64,000 bases of DNA from the NCBI RefSeq assembly GCF_041146795.1, contig NC_135180.1, positions 35,076,294-35,140,293 on the forward strand, in the 5' to 3' direction. The DNA comes from Maylandia zebra (taxonomy: Eukaryota > Chordata > Actinopteri > Cichliformes > Cichlidae). Of this stretch, positions 12,101 through 22,938 are shown in pieces. The stretch's first letter is position 1; every line of letters begins with the position of its first letter. The position numbers and the translations under genes are program-made. Below the pieces are notes generated by a model that saw nothing but the letters and a program-made list of their open reading frames with translations, did no database searches and was not told where the DNA came from.

Positions 12101-15100
12101 AGGAAGAACCCTCCAGTGGAAGGGAGGGGCAGCACTGGACAGGACAGGACTGGTCAACAGTATTTTGGATGCACATATTGTCTGTCCATCCATCTTCTGA
12201 ACTGCTTTTCCAGTTCTTGGTCACAGAAGACTAAAGTCTGTTCCAGGTGTCGCATGAAAAATACTGTACCTCCCTTTAAAAAGCATCAGGTCTATTTTAT
12301 AGGTTAGCTGCATCCATCTGCACAGAGCACGTGAGGACGACAGGAACGGCTTAGTCTGCAACAGTAAGACTCCATGAATTGAAACCATCTAAAGCATCTT
12401 AGAAACTTGTCAAGGTTTAAGTAGACTGAATAAACAGTTAGTGAAGATATGCAAAGATCAGACAGAGATTTCTTAAATTATTAGTTGGATGTGTTGTAGG
12501 GTCTGTAGAATTTAATTTAATTTTCCAGCATTTAAAAACGATTGTGGACATTTGTACAAAACAGTTATTGGGATTCTTCATTCATTTGGATAAACTGGCC
12601 CCGTTTGGAAGCCGTCCTAGTAATTATTGTCACCTTTAGCACCAATGCTGCTGTTGCTGTATTATAATACAGGGTTAATGCCCATTATTGTCCTTTAAGA
12701 GCATCGAAAGCACATACTACAGGGAGTGCAGAATTATTAGGCAAGTTGTATTTTCGAGGAATAATTTTATTATTGAAAGACAACCATGTTCTCAATGAAC
12801 CCAGAAAACTCATTAATATCAAAGCTGAATGTTTTTGGAAGTAGTTTTTAGTTTGTTTTTAGTTTTAGCTATTTTAGGGGGATATCTGTGTGTGCAGGTG
12901 ACTATTACTGTGCATAATTATTAGGCAACTTAACAAAAAACAAATATATACCCATTTCAATTATTTATTTTTACCAGTGAAACCAATATAACATCTCCAC
13001 ATTCACAAATATACATTTCTGACATTCAAAAACAAAACAAAAACAAATCAGCGACCAATATAGCCACCTTTCTTTGCAAGGACACTCAAAAGCCTGCCAT
13101 CCATGGATTCTGTCAGTGTTTTGATCTGTTCACCATCAACATTGCGTGCAGCAGCAACCACAGCCTCCCAGACACTGTTCAGAGAGGTGTACTGTTTTCC
13201 CTCCTTGTAAATCTCACATTTGATGATGGACCACAGGTTCTCAATGGGGTTCAGATCAGGTGAACAAGGAGGCCATGTCATTAGTTTTTCTTCTTTTATA
13301 CCCTTTCTTGCCAGCCACGCTGTGGAGTACTTGGACGCGTGTGATGGAGCATTGTCCTGCATGAAAATCGTGTTTTTTCTTGAAGGATGCAGACTTCTTC
13401 CTGTACCACTGCTTGAAGAAGGTGTCTTCCAGAAACTGGTAGTAGGACTGGGAGTTGAGCTTGACTCCATCCTCAACCCGAAAAGGCCCCACAAGCTCAT
13501 CTTTGATGATACCAGCCCAAACCAGTACTCCACCTCCACCTTGCTGGCGTCTGAGTCGGACTGGAGCTCTCTGCCCTTTACCAATCCAGCCACGGGCCCA
13601 TCCATCTGGCCCATCAAGACTCACTCTCATTTCATCAGTCCATAAAACCTTAGAAAAATCAGTCGTGAGATATTTCTTGGCCCAGTCTTGACGTTTCAGC
13701 TTGTGTGTCTTGTTCAGTGGTGGTCGTCTTTCAGCCTTTCTTACCTTGGCCATGTCTCTGAGTATTGCACACCTTGTGCTTTTGGGCACTCCAGTGATGT
13801 TGCAGCTCTGAAATATGGCCAAACTGGTGGCAAGTGGCATCTTGGCAGCTGCACGCTTGACTTTTCTCAGTTCATGGGCAGTTATTTTGCGCTTTGGTTT
13901 TTCCACACGCTTCTTGCGACCCTGTTGACTATTTTGAATGAAACGCTTGATTGTTCGATGATCACGCTTCAGAAGCTTTGCAATTTTGAGACTGCTGCAC
14001 CCCTCTGCAAGATATCTCACTATTTTTGACTTTTCTGAGCCTGTCAAGTCCTTCTTTTGACCCATTTTGCCAAAGGAAAGGACGTTGCCTAATAATTATG
14101 CTCACCTGATATAGGGTGTTGATGTCATTAGACCACACCCCTTCTCATTACAGAGATACGCATCACCTAATATGCTTAATTGGTAGTAGGCTTTCGAGCC
14201 TATACAGCTTGGAGTAAGACAACATGCATGAAGAGGATGATGTGGACAAAATACTCATTTGCCTAATAATTCTGCACTCCCTGTATGTACTAAGACTTAA
14301 TGTGCATGTGCCTGTGTGTGTGTTTGATAACAGCACTTGGGAAGCATGTTATCACCAGTGAGTCGACCCTCTGGACGCCAGGCAAGACGGACAGCTCGTT
14401 CCACCAGTCAGGCGACACCTGGACAGCCTTCCCTCAGGATTCATCAGATGAAGGTGGAGACGTTGTGGAGCAGTGGTGGCCAGCCAGTGCTGTGGAGGAG
14501 AGGAGAGACAGACTCTCAGCCAATCAGAACCTGGTACAGTTGTCCTTCAGTAACTGCTATAAAAACGGTTCTGTTTGTTCAGTAAGAGCTAAAGTGGCCA
14601 TTACATCCACTTCACTGAGTCCACAAACTCCTCAGGATTGGTTCATTTGTGTCACAGCATTGAATTTCTGTCTTGCGTGGTTTGTCTCTGTGACTCTAAC
14701 CTCTGTTTGCACTTCCTGTACCATCGATCAGGGATGCTCGGTGGATTCAGGGAGTTATTTGTGTAGTTACTCAGTCCCCTGTGGATCATGCAGTAGAAAA
14801 GAATTATTCAAGTTTAAATCTATGCATTATTTGCTCCATCTGCTATTCTTAGTGTCTGGTAGATATAGCTGGCCCTGGGTGAAATGTACAAAAACCTTCG
14901 TGTGTGTATTGTATCTTGGCTATAACTTAGAGAAGGAGTTTAGTTTCACGTCCAAATCTCTGTTCATGCAGGATTTGTTTTTTGGTGAGAGATGGGGTGA
15001 TTTTAGTGTTATCTGTGTGGGTCACTAATTTTTATCCAGTTGAAAGTGTATATGTCTGTACCTAAAATTTCCCCCTTTTTCTCAGTTGGCTGTGCCATTA

Positions 15101-18100
15101 CCATGGAAACACGGCTCACCCTGATGTAACCCTGCAGGAGGAGTGACTAAGTTTTATGAGTAAAAATTAATCAGTATTTTCTCCAGCGTTATAACTCACA
15201 TTACCCCAGCTTCTTTTTTTTTTTCTCCTTAAAAATAAAATTTAAAAATAAGAAGTCAGCACTGCGGGGAGAGTCTCCCAGTGGACATTAAGCACAGTGC
15301 AAAGATGCAGATGAAAAATGAGCCCTGCCCAAAACTGCAGTGAAGCAGAGTGAGAGGAGACTGGCTGTTTTTAAATAAGTTGGTTCATGTGCCTGTGGTG
15401 CCACAAGGAGACCTTTATGAAAATAAAGTATTAACTTTTCATGTAATGAACCATAAATGCATATTTTTTTCCTAAATGCTGCAAATGTGTTTTTGATGCT
15501 TGTGTTTTGACTGTTTTCTTGCGGTGTGCTGAGCTCTCAAGCTGTATTTGATGAGCTCTCTCTGTATTTACTGCAGGCGGCTGTCTTTGCTGAAGCCTTC
15601 CCCTCATTTACTGGTTCATCCTCAAGTGACTCCTGTGACCTCAGTACTGTTCCCACACTGAGCCAGCTCCTCAGAGGCGGAGCAAGCCACGACCAGGGGT
15701 AGGTGAACCGTGCTGACGAAGGCCATCATGTGTAGCGATGACTCTAGATAAAAGATGGATGGGAATAAACCTAAGAACCTGAGTGAAGTCGGTGCACAAG
15801 TACCTTCAATGTACATTCTTCAGCTCTCTTTATCCATGCCATCAGTAAACACTTTCCTGGTTTCAATCATTAGTTTCAGCTTTCACCAAAGACAGCACAA
15901 GTTTAATTTAGTAACGTGTGTTTCCCACCATTTCCCACAAGGATAAGCAGAAGAGATTAGATGGGATGTTTCCCACTAGTGTCTAGAAGGATGATAAAGT
16001 AGGCTGTGATTCAGGGCTAATGAAACCAGTCATAAATTCTGTTTTGATTTCTATATTGTTGCATAAGTACTCTGTACTGAATGGATCAGACCCCCAAAAT
16101 CATCAGACTCAGTTTTACTCCTGCAAATTTTTATGATTGTATTTTGACAGATTGTCATCCTTCACCAAACTCCAAATTGATTTGATAAAAGAGAACAACA
16201 AGATCTTTTTAGATCTTTCTCATAAATATTGAACTTTTTCTTCTTCATAAAACTATTCCATAAATTCACCATTTTAACAGAAATACTGTGTTTTCCTTAC
16301 ATAATGTTGACTCTTTTTCTTAAATATTCATACTTGTTTTTAAAGAAAATACTTGTAACAATTACCAAAAACTATCATTCAGGGAAACTTTCATTTTAAA
16401 CAATCTGTATGGGGTTCATTTAAAAAAATATATCATTATACATACAAGTCCTTTTTTAATGGAATTATTCACAAAATTACCTCCTTGTCCCTCCAACACT
16501 GAATTTCTCTAAATCATTTGTGTCATTTTACTCGAGTCAAACAGGAATGAATACAAAATGCATAATTTGATGTTCTTTTATGGTGTCGGTGGTTTTACGA
16601 GATAAAACACTATACGTTGACAAGTTGAAAGAAAATGTGGCCACCTAGTGGTGACTGTGTGAAGTGCAACTACATTTCAAGGAACTGTTAGAATTTGTAC
16701 CCCTGGACAGCCTAATAGGAGCAACCCTTGAATTTCAGATATGCTTACAGAACAAAATGACTGGGTTGGTGAGGGTGCTCTCTGCCTGTGCAGCTACCCT
16801 TGAAAAAACCTGGGAACTATTCTAGTGGTCGTAAAACCACCTTCTGTGGTCACAAACAAAGATGACCATGCTGACCACACTGTCACATAGGACAGAGAAA
16901 GAAACGTACTTCTATCCCAAAGGTTCGCCACAGCAGATTGCATCCATATTGGATTGTGTAGAAGTTTTACACCACATACCCTCCTCTTTATCCAGGCTTG
17001 TGACCCCTGAGCTTTTGACTCCTATACAGAATCTTGATCTTGAATCTTTGAAAAGCAATCATTTAAAACAAATGTTCTTCTTGTGCATGAAATCGTGTGT
17101 CTGTGTCTTTGAACCTTTAGGCTGTTGGACAGTTTCCATGACTTGAACAAAATGATCGGCCAGAGATATAAGAGAGCCAACGGCGTGTCTCGTAACCTGC
17201 TGCTGAAGACTTTACACCTGGAGCAGCCGCACACTGTGAGTAAAGACCGACACCATGCACATGGAAATGCGAGCCCAGCAGCTTTGGAGACGAGTGCGTC
17301 TTAATCGCTCGCTGCGGACATGTTTCAGTGTTCACAATCTGATAGAAAACACTTAAGAAATCAAATTTTACAGCAAATGTTCCGTCTCTTTACTCATAAT
17401 TTGCTGCAGGGGAATTAGCACAGAGCACTTAGTGTTCACTTTCAATTTGTGAAGCTTCGCGGTTGTTAAATTGAATTCGTCAACACAGCCTTAACATGTA
17501 ACACGAACTGATAGTGCTGTTTGACCGATAGCCTTGAAACCTGCAGCCTCATTCAAATGATGCGACTGCTGTTTTATGCAGAACGCTCAGTACACGAACA
17601 GCCCCGGGCGCGCTGCTGAACCGAGTCACATCAGAAAGCTACAAGGCACCTTCAAAATATGCAAGTGTGGGGTTTACCCGTCCACTGTGTGACTGCTTGC
17701 TACAGGCCAGAAGCAGCAATCAACATTATCACAGTGCATGAAATGTGAATTTAATGATCATTTTATCTATGCTTCTTTTTTCACTTGTCCCTGCTTCGTT
17801 ATATTTTAAACTGGGTTACAGCAGAGGGCCAATTTGCAGCAGCAGATAAATCATCTCATCACAAAGGTCTTATTTTACTCAATTATAGTTTTTGTCGTTA
17901 ATTTTTCCACAATGCTGCATCTTTCACTCTACATAAATTCAAATATAAGTTATTGCTGTTTAGTTACTTTGCTACTGAATGTGGTGTGAAAATACCACTT
18001 TTTGGTTTTCATTATCATTTGACTGGGGTGTTATTTTCTAATCGAGCAATTATTAAATTATAAAGTCTTCAGTAACCTTTCTAATTAACAATTCAGACAT

Positions 18101-20520
18101 AAAGATAGAAGACTGAGAATAGTTCTATGTGATAACGTTTATGATGTTTTGAATTTTTAAAGAAAGGTAACTGATTTAAAAAAAAATCAAATTGAGACTG
18201 GTACGATAAAATTATGCTAAGCTAGGAACTACAAAAGCTAAAACCTCTGCAGATTAACAAAATAGCCAAGGTTATTGATACAAGCTACAAGAAATTACCA
18301 CCGGGATGGGCTATAATAGAGGAATATTGTTAGACACATTGAGAAAACAAACAAAAGAGGTGTGGAGATTTAAGGTAATTGGAAGGAATGACCAAAAAAA
18401 GGAGAAGCAAAGTGTTGCTGTTTAAGGTTAAAGATGCCCTCGGCTGAAAAGAGACGGGACTTGAGGTAGTATATTTGAAATCTGGGTTATATCCAGATGT
18501 GCAAACGTGCAGCGCTGACATGGGGGCCTACAGTTTATCAGACAATAGATGTTTACATGTGTCGTACTGGCTGTGCAGCAATGATAAAGCATGCACAAAT
18601 CAAATGTTCACTGAAGGTCAAAGTGATATTGTTTACGCAGGCGACAACAGTGGAGGACAGGATGAAGTAGGGTGGTGTTTCAGCTGTCGGGTGTTTAGTG
18701 CAAGCCAAAATTTGAAGGTGAACTTTTATTTTGTTTATTTCTGCAGAAAATAGTCTGAAATGTTGTCAGTATGTCTTTTGATTGCAGGCACTTTTGCAGC
18801 ATCTGGACCTAACGCAGTACCTTCAGCAGTCTCGCTGCCTCTGGTTCAGATCGAGTGCTCTTTTGAAGTAGGCCACGTTTCTGTCAGAGGGGATGTTTGC
18901 TATCTCTTCGGCTCCCTTGTTAGCGTTACCTAGATTTTCCTGATAGATGGCTCTGTTTGGCACAGGAATGTCTTTTTCCATATTTTTCAGATAACTTCCC
19001 TTGCTCACAAATTTTGTAATCCTCCTCACTACCAATCAAAGCTGCCAATATGAACAAATATGTTCAATTTCAATTTGATTCATTGCTTTTTGTAAGTTGT
19101 ATATTGCAGTAAATATAGCTGACAGTGCTTTACTCAGGAAAGGGGTTTGGTAGGTGGCCTCTTTCTGTAACAGCTGTGTTTTGTTTGATCCAAAAAGATC
19201 TGATGCCTTTTAAAGTAACATTTGTAGCTTGCTTTAGAGGAACTGTGTCGAAATGCTTTATATAATCTCTACAGACTTATTAGAACTGGATGATTGATGT
19301 GGAGCCAGGACAGCTAGAGTCAAATAATGGGTTTTTATCTGGAGTAATCTATATTTGGTGGTATGGCTCTGAAAAAAGCTGTGGTTGGGTTGCAAATCAG
19401 GCTGCAGATCCACAGCATGTATTTCTTGCCCGTAAGAGGATCAGCTGAACCATCAGCTGATTGGAGCTTTTATCAATATCAGCTGATCTTGTGACAGAGC
19501 TCGACTTTACGGTCTGCCTGAACTACTGCTAATGGTTCATGCTCATTATAGGTATTACTACATTTTAAACTGACAACATAGCAGTGTAATCACTGACTGT
19601 AACTCACCGCCATAGATATCGTGTGTTATATGATGGCTATGTGACAAGCAGGTTGTGGACGCAAACTCAGAACAACTGGAAACAGGAATGAACTTAAAAA
19701 AAAACAGTTTTAAAACTGAATATTCATATTAATACAAAACCTAAAGCAAGAGCAAAGAATTCAAATACTAGCAAACTTCAAGGAGACACAGAACAAGGAG
19801 ATGCATGGCCATGAGGGACAATCTGACAAGGAAAAAGGACAGACTCAAACAATAGATTCAAGATAACAAAGGGAAAAGTAGCAGGTGGCAGCATAGCTGA
19901 GGACACTTGCACCAGCAGAATTCTGGGTACGATCCGGTGATGTTGATGTTTTCCAGATTTGTGTGTTTATGTGTGCGTTTGCAGATCCAAATGGAAGTTT
20001 TGTTATAAGGAGGCAGAGTCCAGTTCAACTCTCACATTAGAAATCTCAGTTTATTTACAGATCAGGCGTCCTGAAAGAGAGAGGGGAGTGTGAGGTGTTT
20101 TTTCTACAAGGTTGCCAGTGCTCCCCCTCCTCGTCTGGGCTCACACCTCACAGTTCTGATAATTGGTCTTCATTGTAAGATCCGCAGGGAAACCACGCTC
20201 ACATCTGCTGTGTCATCCTAATCAGAGCTAATGGCACTGTGGGCTTTGAGCCTACGACAAGTCAATAATTCTATAATTATGGATTTGATTTTATCATTTG
20301 TTCATATTTGTTGTAACCTTCTCTCTGGCTAGTTGATAAACTACGCTGTAGTCAGCTGTGTTGCTGATTTTAGTTTTCATCTTTGCAGGAAAGCAGACCT
20401 GCTTCCTCGACAGCAAACTGCCGCCTCTCCCCTGGCCTCCCCTCAGCCAATCAGCATGCTCAACATGCCGCTGCTAAGCGACGGCTGTCCTATGACTACA
20501 ACAGGAACATCATGGAGTAA
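6766..20520 (+). CDS. clba1: Aftiphilin/CLBA1-type clathrin-binding-box protein (spliced CDS, 987 aa)
   Basis: Joined coding exons: 6766-9160, 14334-14533, 15577-15698, 17121-17235, 20389-20520. All junctions are GT-AG and keep phase, giving 988 codons including TAA. Residues 1-170 are basic and Gly/Ser-rich; roughly 240-760 are strongly acidic (Glu/Ser-rich, probably disordered). EFSSWCAVF lies near residue 470 and DEFGVF with a following W-x-E-E-F near 766-785, which resemble the acidic Phe/Trp motifs of aftiphilin that bind AP-1/GGA ear domains. The conserved C-terminal block is made by short exons: VFAEAFPSF, a Ser/Asp stretch, LLDSFHDLNKMIGQRYK and NLLLKTLHLE (a clathrin-box-like Leu motif), closing with KRRLSYDYNRNIME. 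Aftiphilin-type proteins act at the TGN/endosome with clathrin. Whether this is clba1 proper or an aftph paralogue is not settled; adjacency to a SERTA-domain gene favours clba1. Start: the first ATG in frame in exon 2; the ATG at 6787 is an alternative. Confidence 0.65.
9161..12719 (+). other. Intron 2 of the clba1-like gene, left part
   Basis: Opens with the donor GTGAGTCTCG. No supported gene or RNA. It contains a teleost interspersed-repeat fragment at about 12010-12160 and a fragment near 10.62-10.76 kb that resembles copies at 21.65 and 26.2 kb. Confidence 0.5.
12010..12160 (+). repeat. Fragment of an abundant teleost interspersed repeat
   Basis: The wording GGAAGGAAAAACTCCCTTTT followed by AACAGGAAGAACCCTCCAG is, as I recall, a block found many times in teleost genomes. 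The reverse complement of the same block occurs at about 31105-31170 in this window, which supports a dispersed repeat independently. The autonomous parent is not identifiable here. Confidence 0.6.
12720..14283 (-). mobile_element. Tc1/mariner DNA transposon, nearly full length (1,564 bp)
   Basis: Both ends carry matching terminal inverted repeats: CAGGGAGTGCAGAATTATTA at 12720 and its complement ending CTGCACTCCCTG at 14283. They are flanked by TA dinucleotides at 12718-12719 and 14284-14285, the target-site duplication of the Tc1/mariner superfamily. A subterminal copy of the AATTATTAGGCAA motif lies near 12915-12928, and its counterpart near 14085-14100. The interior holds one transposase gene on the minus strand (13048-14065). 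The well-kept ends and single visible break suggest a relatively recent insertion into intron 2 of the clba1-like gene. Confidence 0.95.
13048..14065 (-). pseudogene. Tc1/mariner transposase, frameshifted
   Basis: The N-terminal frame (14065 down to 13256) starts MGQKKDLTGSEKSKIV and has the paired helix-turn-helix DNA-binding region (residues ~8-110: KIAKLLKRDHRTIKRF, then a second HTH). The first catalytic aspartate follows in LWTDEMRVSL. The C-terminal frame (13617 down to 13048) carries the second aspartate in FMQDNAPSHASK and the third acidic residue region in DLNPIENLWSIIK, as expected of a DDE/D transposase. The two frames overlap and must change register near the T-run at 13371-13380. 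One indel there therefore disables the gene. A cut-and-paste enzyme by family; this copy is unlikely to be active. Confidence 0.9.
14334..14533 (+). CDS. clba1: clba1-like exon 3
   Basis: Acceptor TAACAG at 14333, donor CTG/GTACAG at 14533/14534, 200 bases, entered in phase 1 and left in phase 0. It encodes LGKHVITSESTLW followed by a Gly/Ser/Asp/Trp-rich stretch with EQWWPASAVEE, then RLSANQNL. The acceptor lies only 50 bases after the right end of the Tc1 element. Confidence 0.75.
14534..15576 (+). other. Intron 3 of the clba1-like gene
   Basis: Bounded by the donor GTACAG and the acceptor at 15576. The open frame running on from exon 3 to 15028 is read-through and loses codon character after 14533. 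No other feature is supported. Confidence 0.6.
15577..15698 (+). CDS. clba1: clba1-like exon 4 (conserved FxxF-type block)
   Basis: Acceptor TACTGCAG at 15576; donor GGG/GTAGGT at 15698/15699; 122 bases, phase 0 in and phase 2 out. Encodes AAVFAEAFPSF, then SSSSDSCDLSTVPTLSQLL. The alternating Phe/acidic pattern is the most aftiphilin-like part of the protein. Confidence 0.8.
15699..17120 (+). other. Intron 4 of the clba1-like gene
   Basis: AT-rich intron with no coding signal. A short piece near 15935-15965 (GGATAAGCAGAAGAGATTAG) resembles the 3' tail of the repeat seen at 25.96-26.08 kb. Confidence 0.55.
17121..17235 (+). CDS. clba1: clba1-like exon 5 (clathrin-box-like motif)
   Basis: Acceptor ACCTTTAG at 17120; donor CACACT/GTGAGT at 17235/17236; 115 bases, phase 2 in and phase 0 out. 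Encodes GLLDSFHDLNKMIGQRYK and then NLLLKTLHLEQPHT. The Leu-rich LLLKTLHLE matches the general LΦxΦ(D/E) shape of a clathrin box. Confidence 0.8.
17236..18787 (+). other. Intron between clba1-like exon 5 and the possible alternative exon
   Basis: Begins GTGAGTAAAG. AT-rich, with no supported gene, RNA or recognisable mobile element. Confidence 0.5.
18788..18871 (+). CDS. clba1: Possible alternative terminal exon of the clba1-like gene
   Basis: A good acceptor (TTGATTGCAG, ending 18787) is followed in the correct phase (0) by 27 sense codons, ALLQHLDLTQYLQQS through CLWFRSSALLK, and a TAG at 18869-18871. If used, this exon would end the protein about 16 codons earlier than the 20389 exon and add a second LLxHLDL clathrin-box-like motif. 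A donor-like GT at 18844 would leave phase 2, which does not match the phase-0 exon at 20389, so it can only act as a 3'-terminal exon or be chance. Confidence 0.4.
   Translation, partial: ALLQHLDLTQYLQQSRCLWFRSSALLK
18872..20388 (+). other. Last intron of the clba1-like gene, distal part
   Basis: No supported gene. If the 18788 exon is terminal in some transcripts, its 3' UTR would lie here. No canonical AATAAA is evident within the first few hundred bases after 18871. Confidence 0.4.
20389..20520 (+). CDS. clba1: clba1-like final coding exon
   Basis: Acceptor ATCTTTGCAG ends at 20388. In phase 0, directly continuing from 17235, the exon encodes ESRPASSTANCRLSPGLPS, an Ala/His-rich stretch and KRRLSYDYNRNIME, then TAA at 20518-20520. 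A competing longer frame over the same bases starts from an intronic ATG and is out of phase with the previous exon. Confidence 0.65.
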   Translation, partial: ESRPASSTANCRLSPGLPSANQHAQHAAAKRRLSYDYNRNIME

Positions 20521-20965
20521 CTCTGTGGACCTCAGCTCTGGTTTGGCTGTCAGCATTCACAATGAAGGACTCCAGCTTTTAACATGTTTCCCGAGGCTCT
20601 GGATTCACAGCATGTTAAACTGCAAGTCAAGCACTCATCGACCTGCTGACTCTTTGCACACTTCCTGGTTATTTAAGCCTGAGACAGTGAGGAGAGCTGG
20701 TGTCTCCTCCACCACCTGCTGATGTATACTGGGGGAGTGGTTTTTTTTATATCACGTGTTCATCACCTTGTTCACTATCACCACTACCACCCATTAAGTC
20801 TCCACCTTATCTACTGAGATTCTTTGGAGCATTGTGACCCGTTACAAGGTACACGCCGCCACCTTAAAGGCACTCTAATTTTTTCCTCCATAAACAGAAA
20901 TAGATCTGAAGTACCACTGCTTTTTGTCTCAAGGGTAGAATAAATATAAAGGAGATAAAACTCAC
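20521..20965 (+). other. 3' UTR of the clba1-like gene with poly(A) signal
   Basis: Sequence following the TAA, with AATAAA at 20939-20944. A second A-rich cluster with AATAAA-like motifs follows at 20980-20997. The cleavage site is inferred. Confidence 0.5.
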
Positions 20966-21008
20966 ATGGGGTGAACTTAAATAATAAAAATAAATATTTA
21001 AGGCAGAA

Positions 21009-21085
21009 GAAGTCACTTTGATGAGTGACGAAACGTTTCTCCCACTGAAATCGCTACGTCCAGATGAACAGAATCAACCTTTTGG
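21009..21085 (+). repeat. Fragment of a dispersed teleost repeat (ACGAAACGTTTCTCCCACTG block)
   Basis: The segment AGAAGTCACTTTGATGAGTG and the following ACGAAACGTTTCTCCCACTG, ending in a CCAGATGAACAGAATCAAC tail, is a block I recall as recurrent in teleost intergenic DNA, probably a retroelement end. It occurs once in this window. Confidence 0.45.
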
Positions 21086-21639
21086 GGTATATAAGACAAC
21101 GTTTTACACACATTGGCGGCCCTGTTATTCATGATTTTGGAACTCTAACATGCCGGTTGTTTAGCTTTCATTTGCAGTCTCTCGTTTTTTGTCGTGCAGA
21201 TATGGAAGAGTGTAATTGGGGCAAAAAGTTATTGCCTCCAGTGTTGCTGATCTAACAGTCAAACAAAATAATATTGCACTACACTACAGTTTAAATTTGA
21301 AATAGATTTTTTTATTAAGTAGGAAAATCCCAGTTCTGAAAAAATGGCATTCTTCATATACTATATGCTGTATACTGTAAGCATATTCATAGAATATGTC
21401 AGGCTGAAAGGGGAAAAACATCTGGGGTTATTGGTTAAGTTTCAAGCCATTTATAACTCATGAAGACACAGCTTTACTTCATGCAAGGGGCCTTTAAGGC
21501 TTCTCCTTATTTCCTGTCATGTATATACTCTTACATTGATGGATGCTCGTGTTAAACATGGGTTCAAATATTGAGCCTAAAGCTCTGACGTCAGACTACT
21601 CCAAACACACTTTTTTTTCTACTTTTTTCCTACATATCA

Positions 21640-21800
21640 TTTCAGTCACACAGGTGTGGCTGTGAGCACTAAAGCCCCGCCTACCTGTGTTCAAACCAAT
21701 CAGGAGAGGCTCTAATACAGCTTTCAGACGGAGTATGAGCTGGGCGGCTGCATCAATGGCCAGTGTGAATTTTGAATGAGCAGAACAGGTACAAGACAAA
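21640..21800 (+). repeat. Teleost interspersed-repeat fragment
   Basis: GCCCCGCCTACCTGTGTTC, then AACCAATCAGGAG, a TTTCAGACGGAGTATGAGCTG segment and GGCCAGTGTGAATTTTGAAT. The copy at 26.1-26.4 kb shows the same order: CCACCCACCTGTTGTTC, TTTCAGATAGAGGATGAACTG, GCCCAGTGTAAGACAAATAA. The shared order marks both as copies of one family. Confidence 0.55.
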
Positions 21801-22838
21801 CTGTGTCAACATGACATTTTAAATTACCCAAGCATCTGTACTTTTCAGCTATTTCAAATTGGACTAATAAGCGATTGTGATGGAGGCATACATGTCTGTA
21901 TTATTGAGTGCCAAGTCAGGTAAATGGGAACTATCCAGAAAACTAGATTTGTAGTTATATTTCCAGCCACGTTTTATGAAAGTAGCATAAAGTTCCAGTC
22001 TTCCTCCCGGAAAAGATCTCTGGGTTTAATTAGAGAAGAAGACTCGATGACACGATGCTTGTTTTTGTTCTGTAGCTCCATTAATGTGGTGGCCTGACCC
22101 TTTGTAACAGCTTCACTCCTCCTCAGTTTTCCTGTCTGTAGCACCTCTACAGATGTCACCATCACCTGGATTCATGCACACGTTCAGTAGAAGTAACAGA
22201 AAAACCTTTTGTCTAGTCGTGTCATCACACAGAAGATCAAAGTTGAGCATTGTTATTTTTTTCAAAAGCCTAGAGCAGATATAATAATGAGTACTAAAGA
22301 AAGATCAAGACTTTTTGTTTTAATTTTGTTTACATTTGACATTTTGATGCATGTGCTTTCATTGTGTATTTGCTACTGAAAAGCCAGTGACAGGAACAGG
22401 TCTCAACTTTGTTCTGGTTCCTCAGAGAAACAAGTTTGTCTTCCAGTTAGTGCCAACAGAGAAAGTGCCAATGTTTACGAGGTTACGGAAGTGATTTCAG
22501 GAGGAAATGTTTGTCTTGTTTCTCAAACACACTGAAGTGGACTCAACAAAAGCATGTGATGTTCCACCTTTTTCTTTCTTTGTCTTTCTGTCTCGCTTCT
22601 TGTCTGCCGAATGTTTCAGTACATTCGTTTTAGTTCAGCGCTGTTCTGTAGTCGAGTCCACTTCATGGGCAAAACTTGAATTTAGCTGCCAGTCAAAATG
22701 ATATTTTATGAGAATATTGTTCACATTATGCCGATCATGCGCCGCGTTTCTAATTTGTGTCACCTCAGAAAACTTTAAGTCGCTCTGTTGTGTATTTCAA
22801 TTGTTAACTCTGTCATCTGTGATGAAATTCAGAATCAG

Positions 22839-22937
<99 letters not shown>

Positions 22938-22938
22938 C
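22839..22938 (+). repeat. (GT)n microsatellite, about 100 bp
   Basis: An almost uninterrupted run of GT dinucleotides (about 46 units) ending in GCGCGCGC. Such runs are polymorphic and can adopt Z-DNA. The Cys/Val and Thr/His frames over it are artefacts. Confidence 0.95.

Noticed and set aside
13220-14029. Plus-strand frames inside the Tc1 element
   Set aside because: Antisense shadows of the minus-strand transposase.
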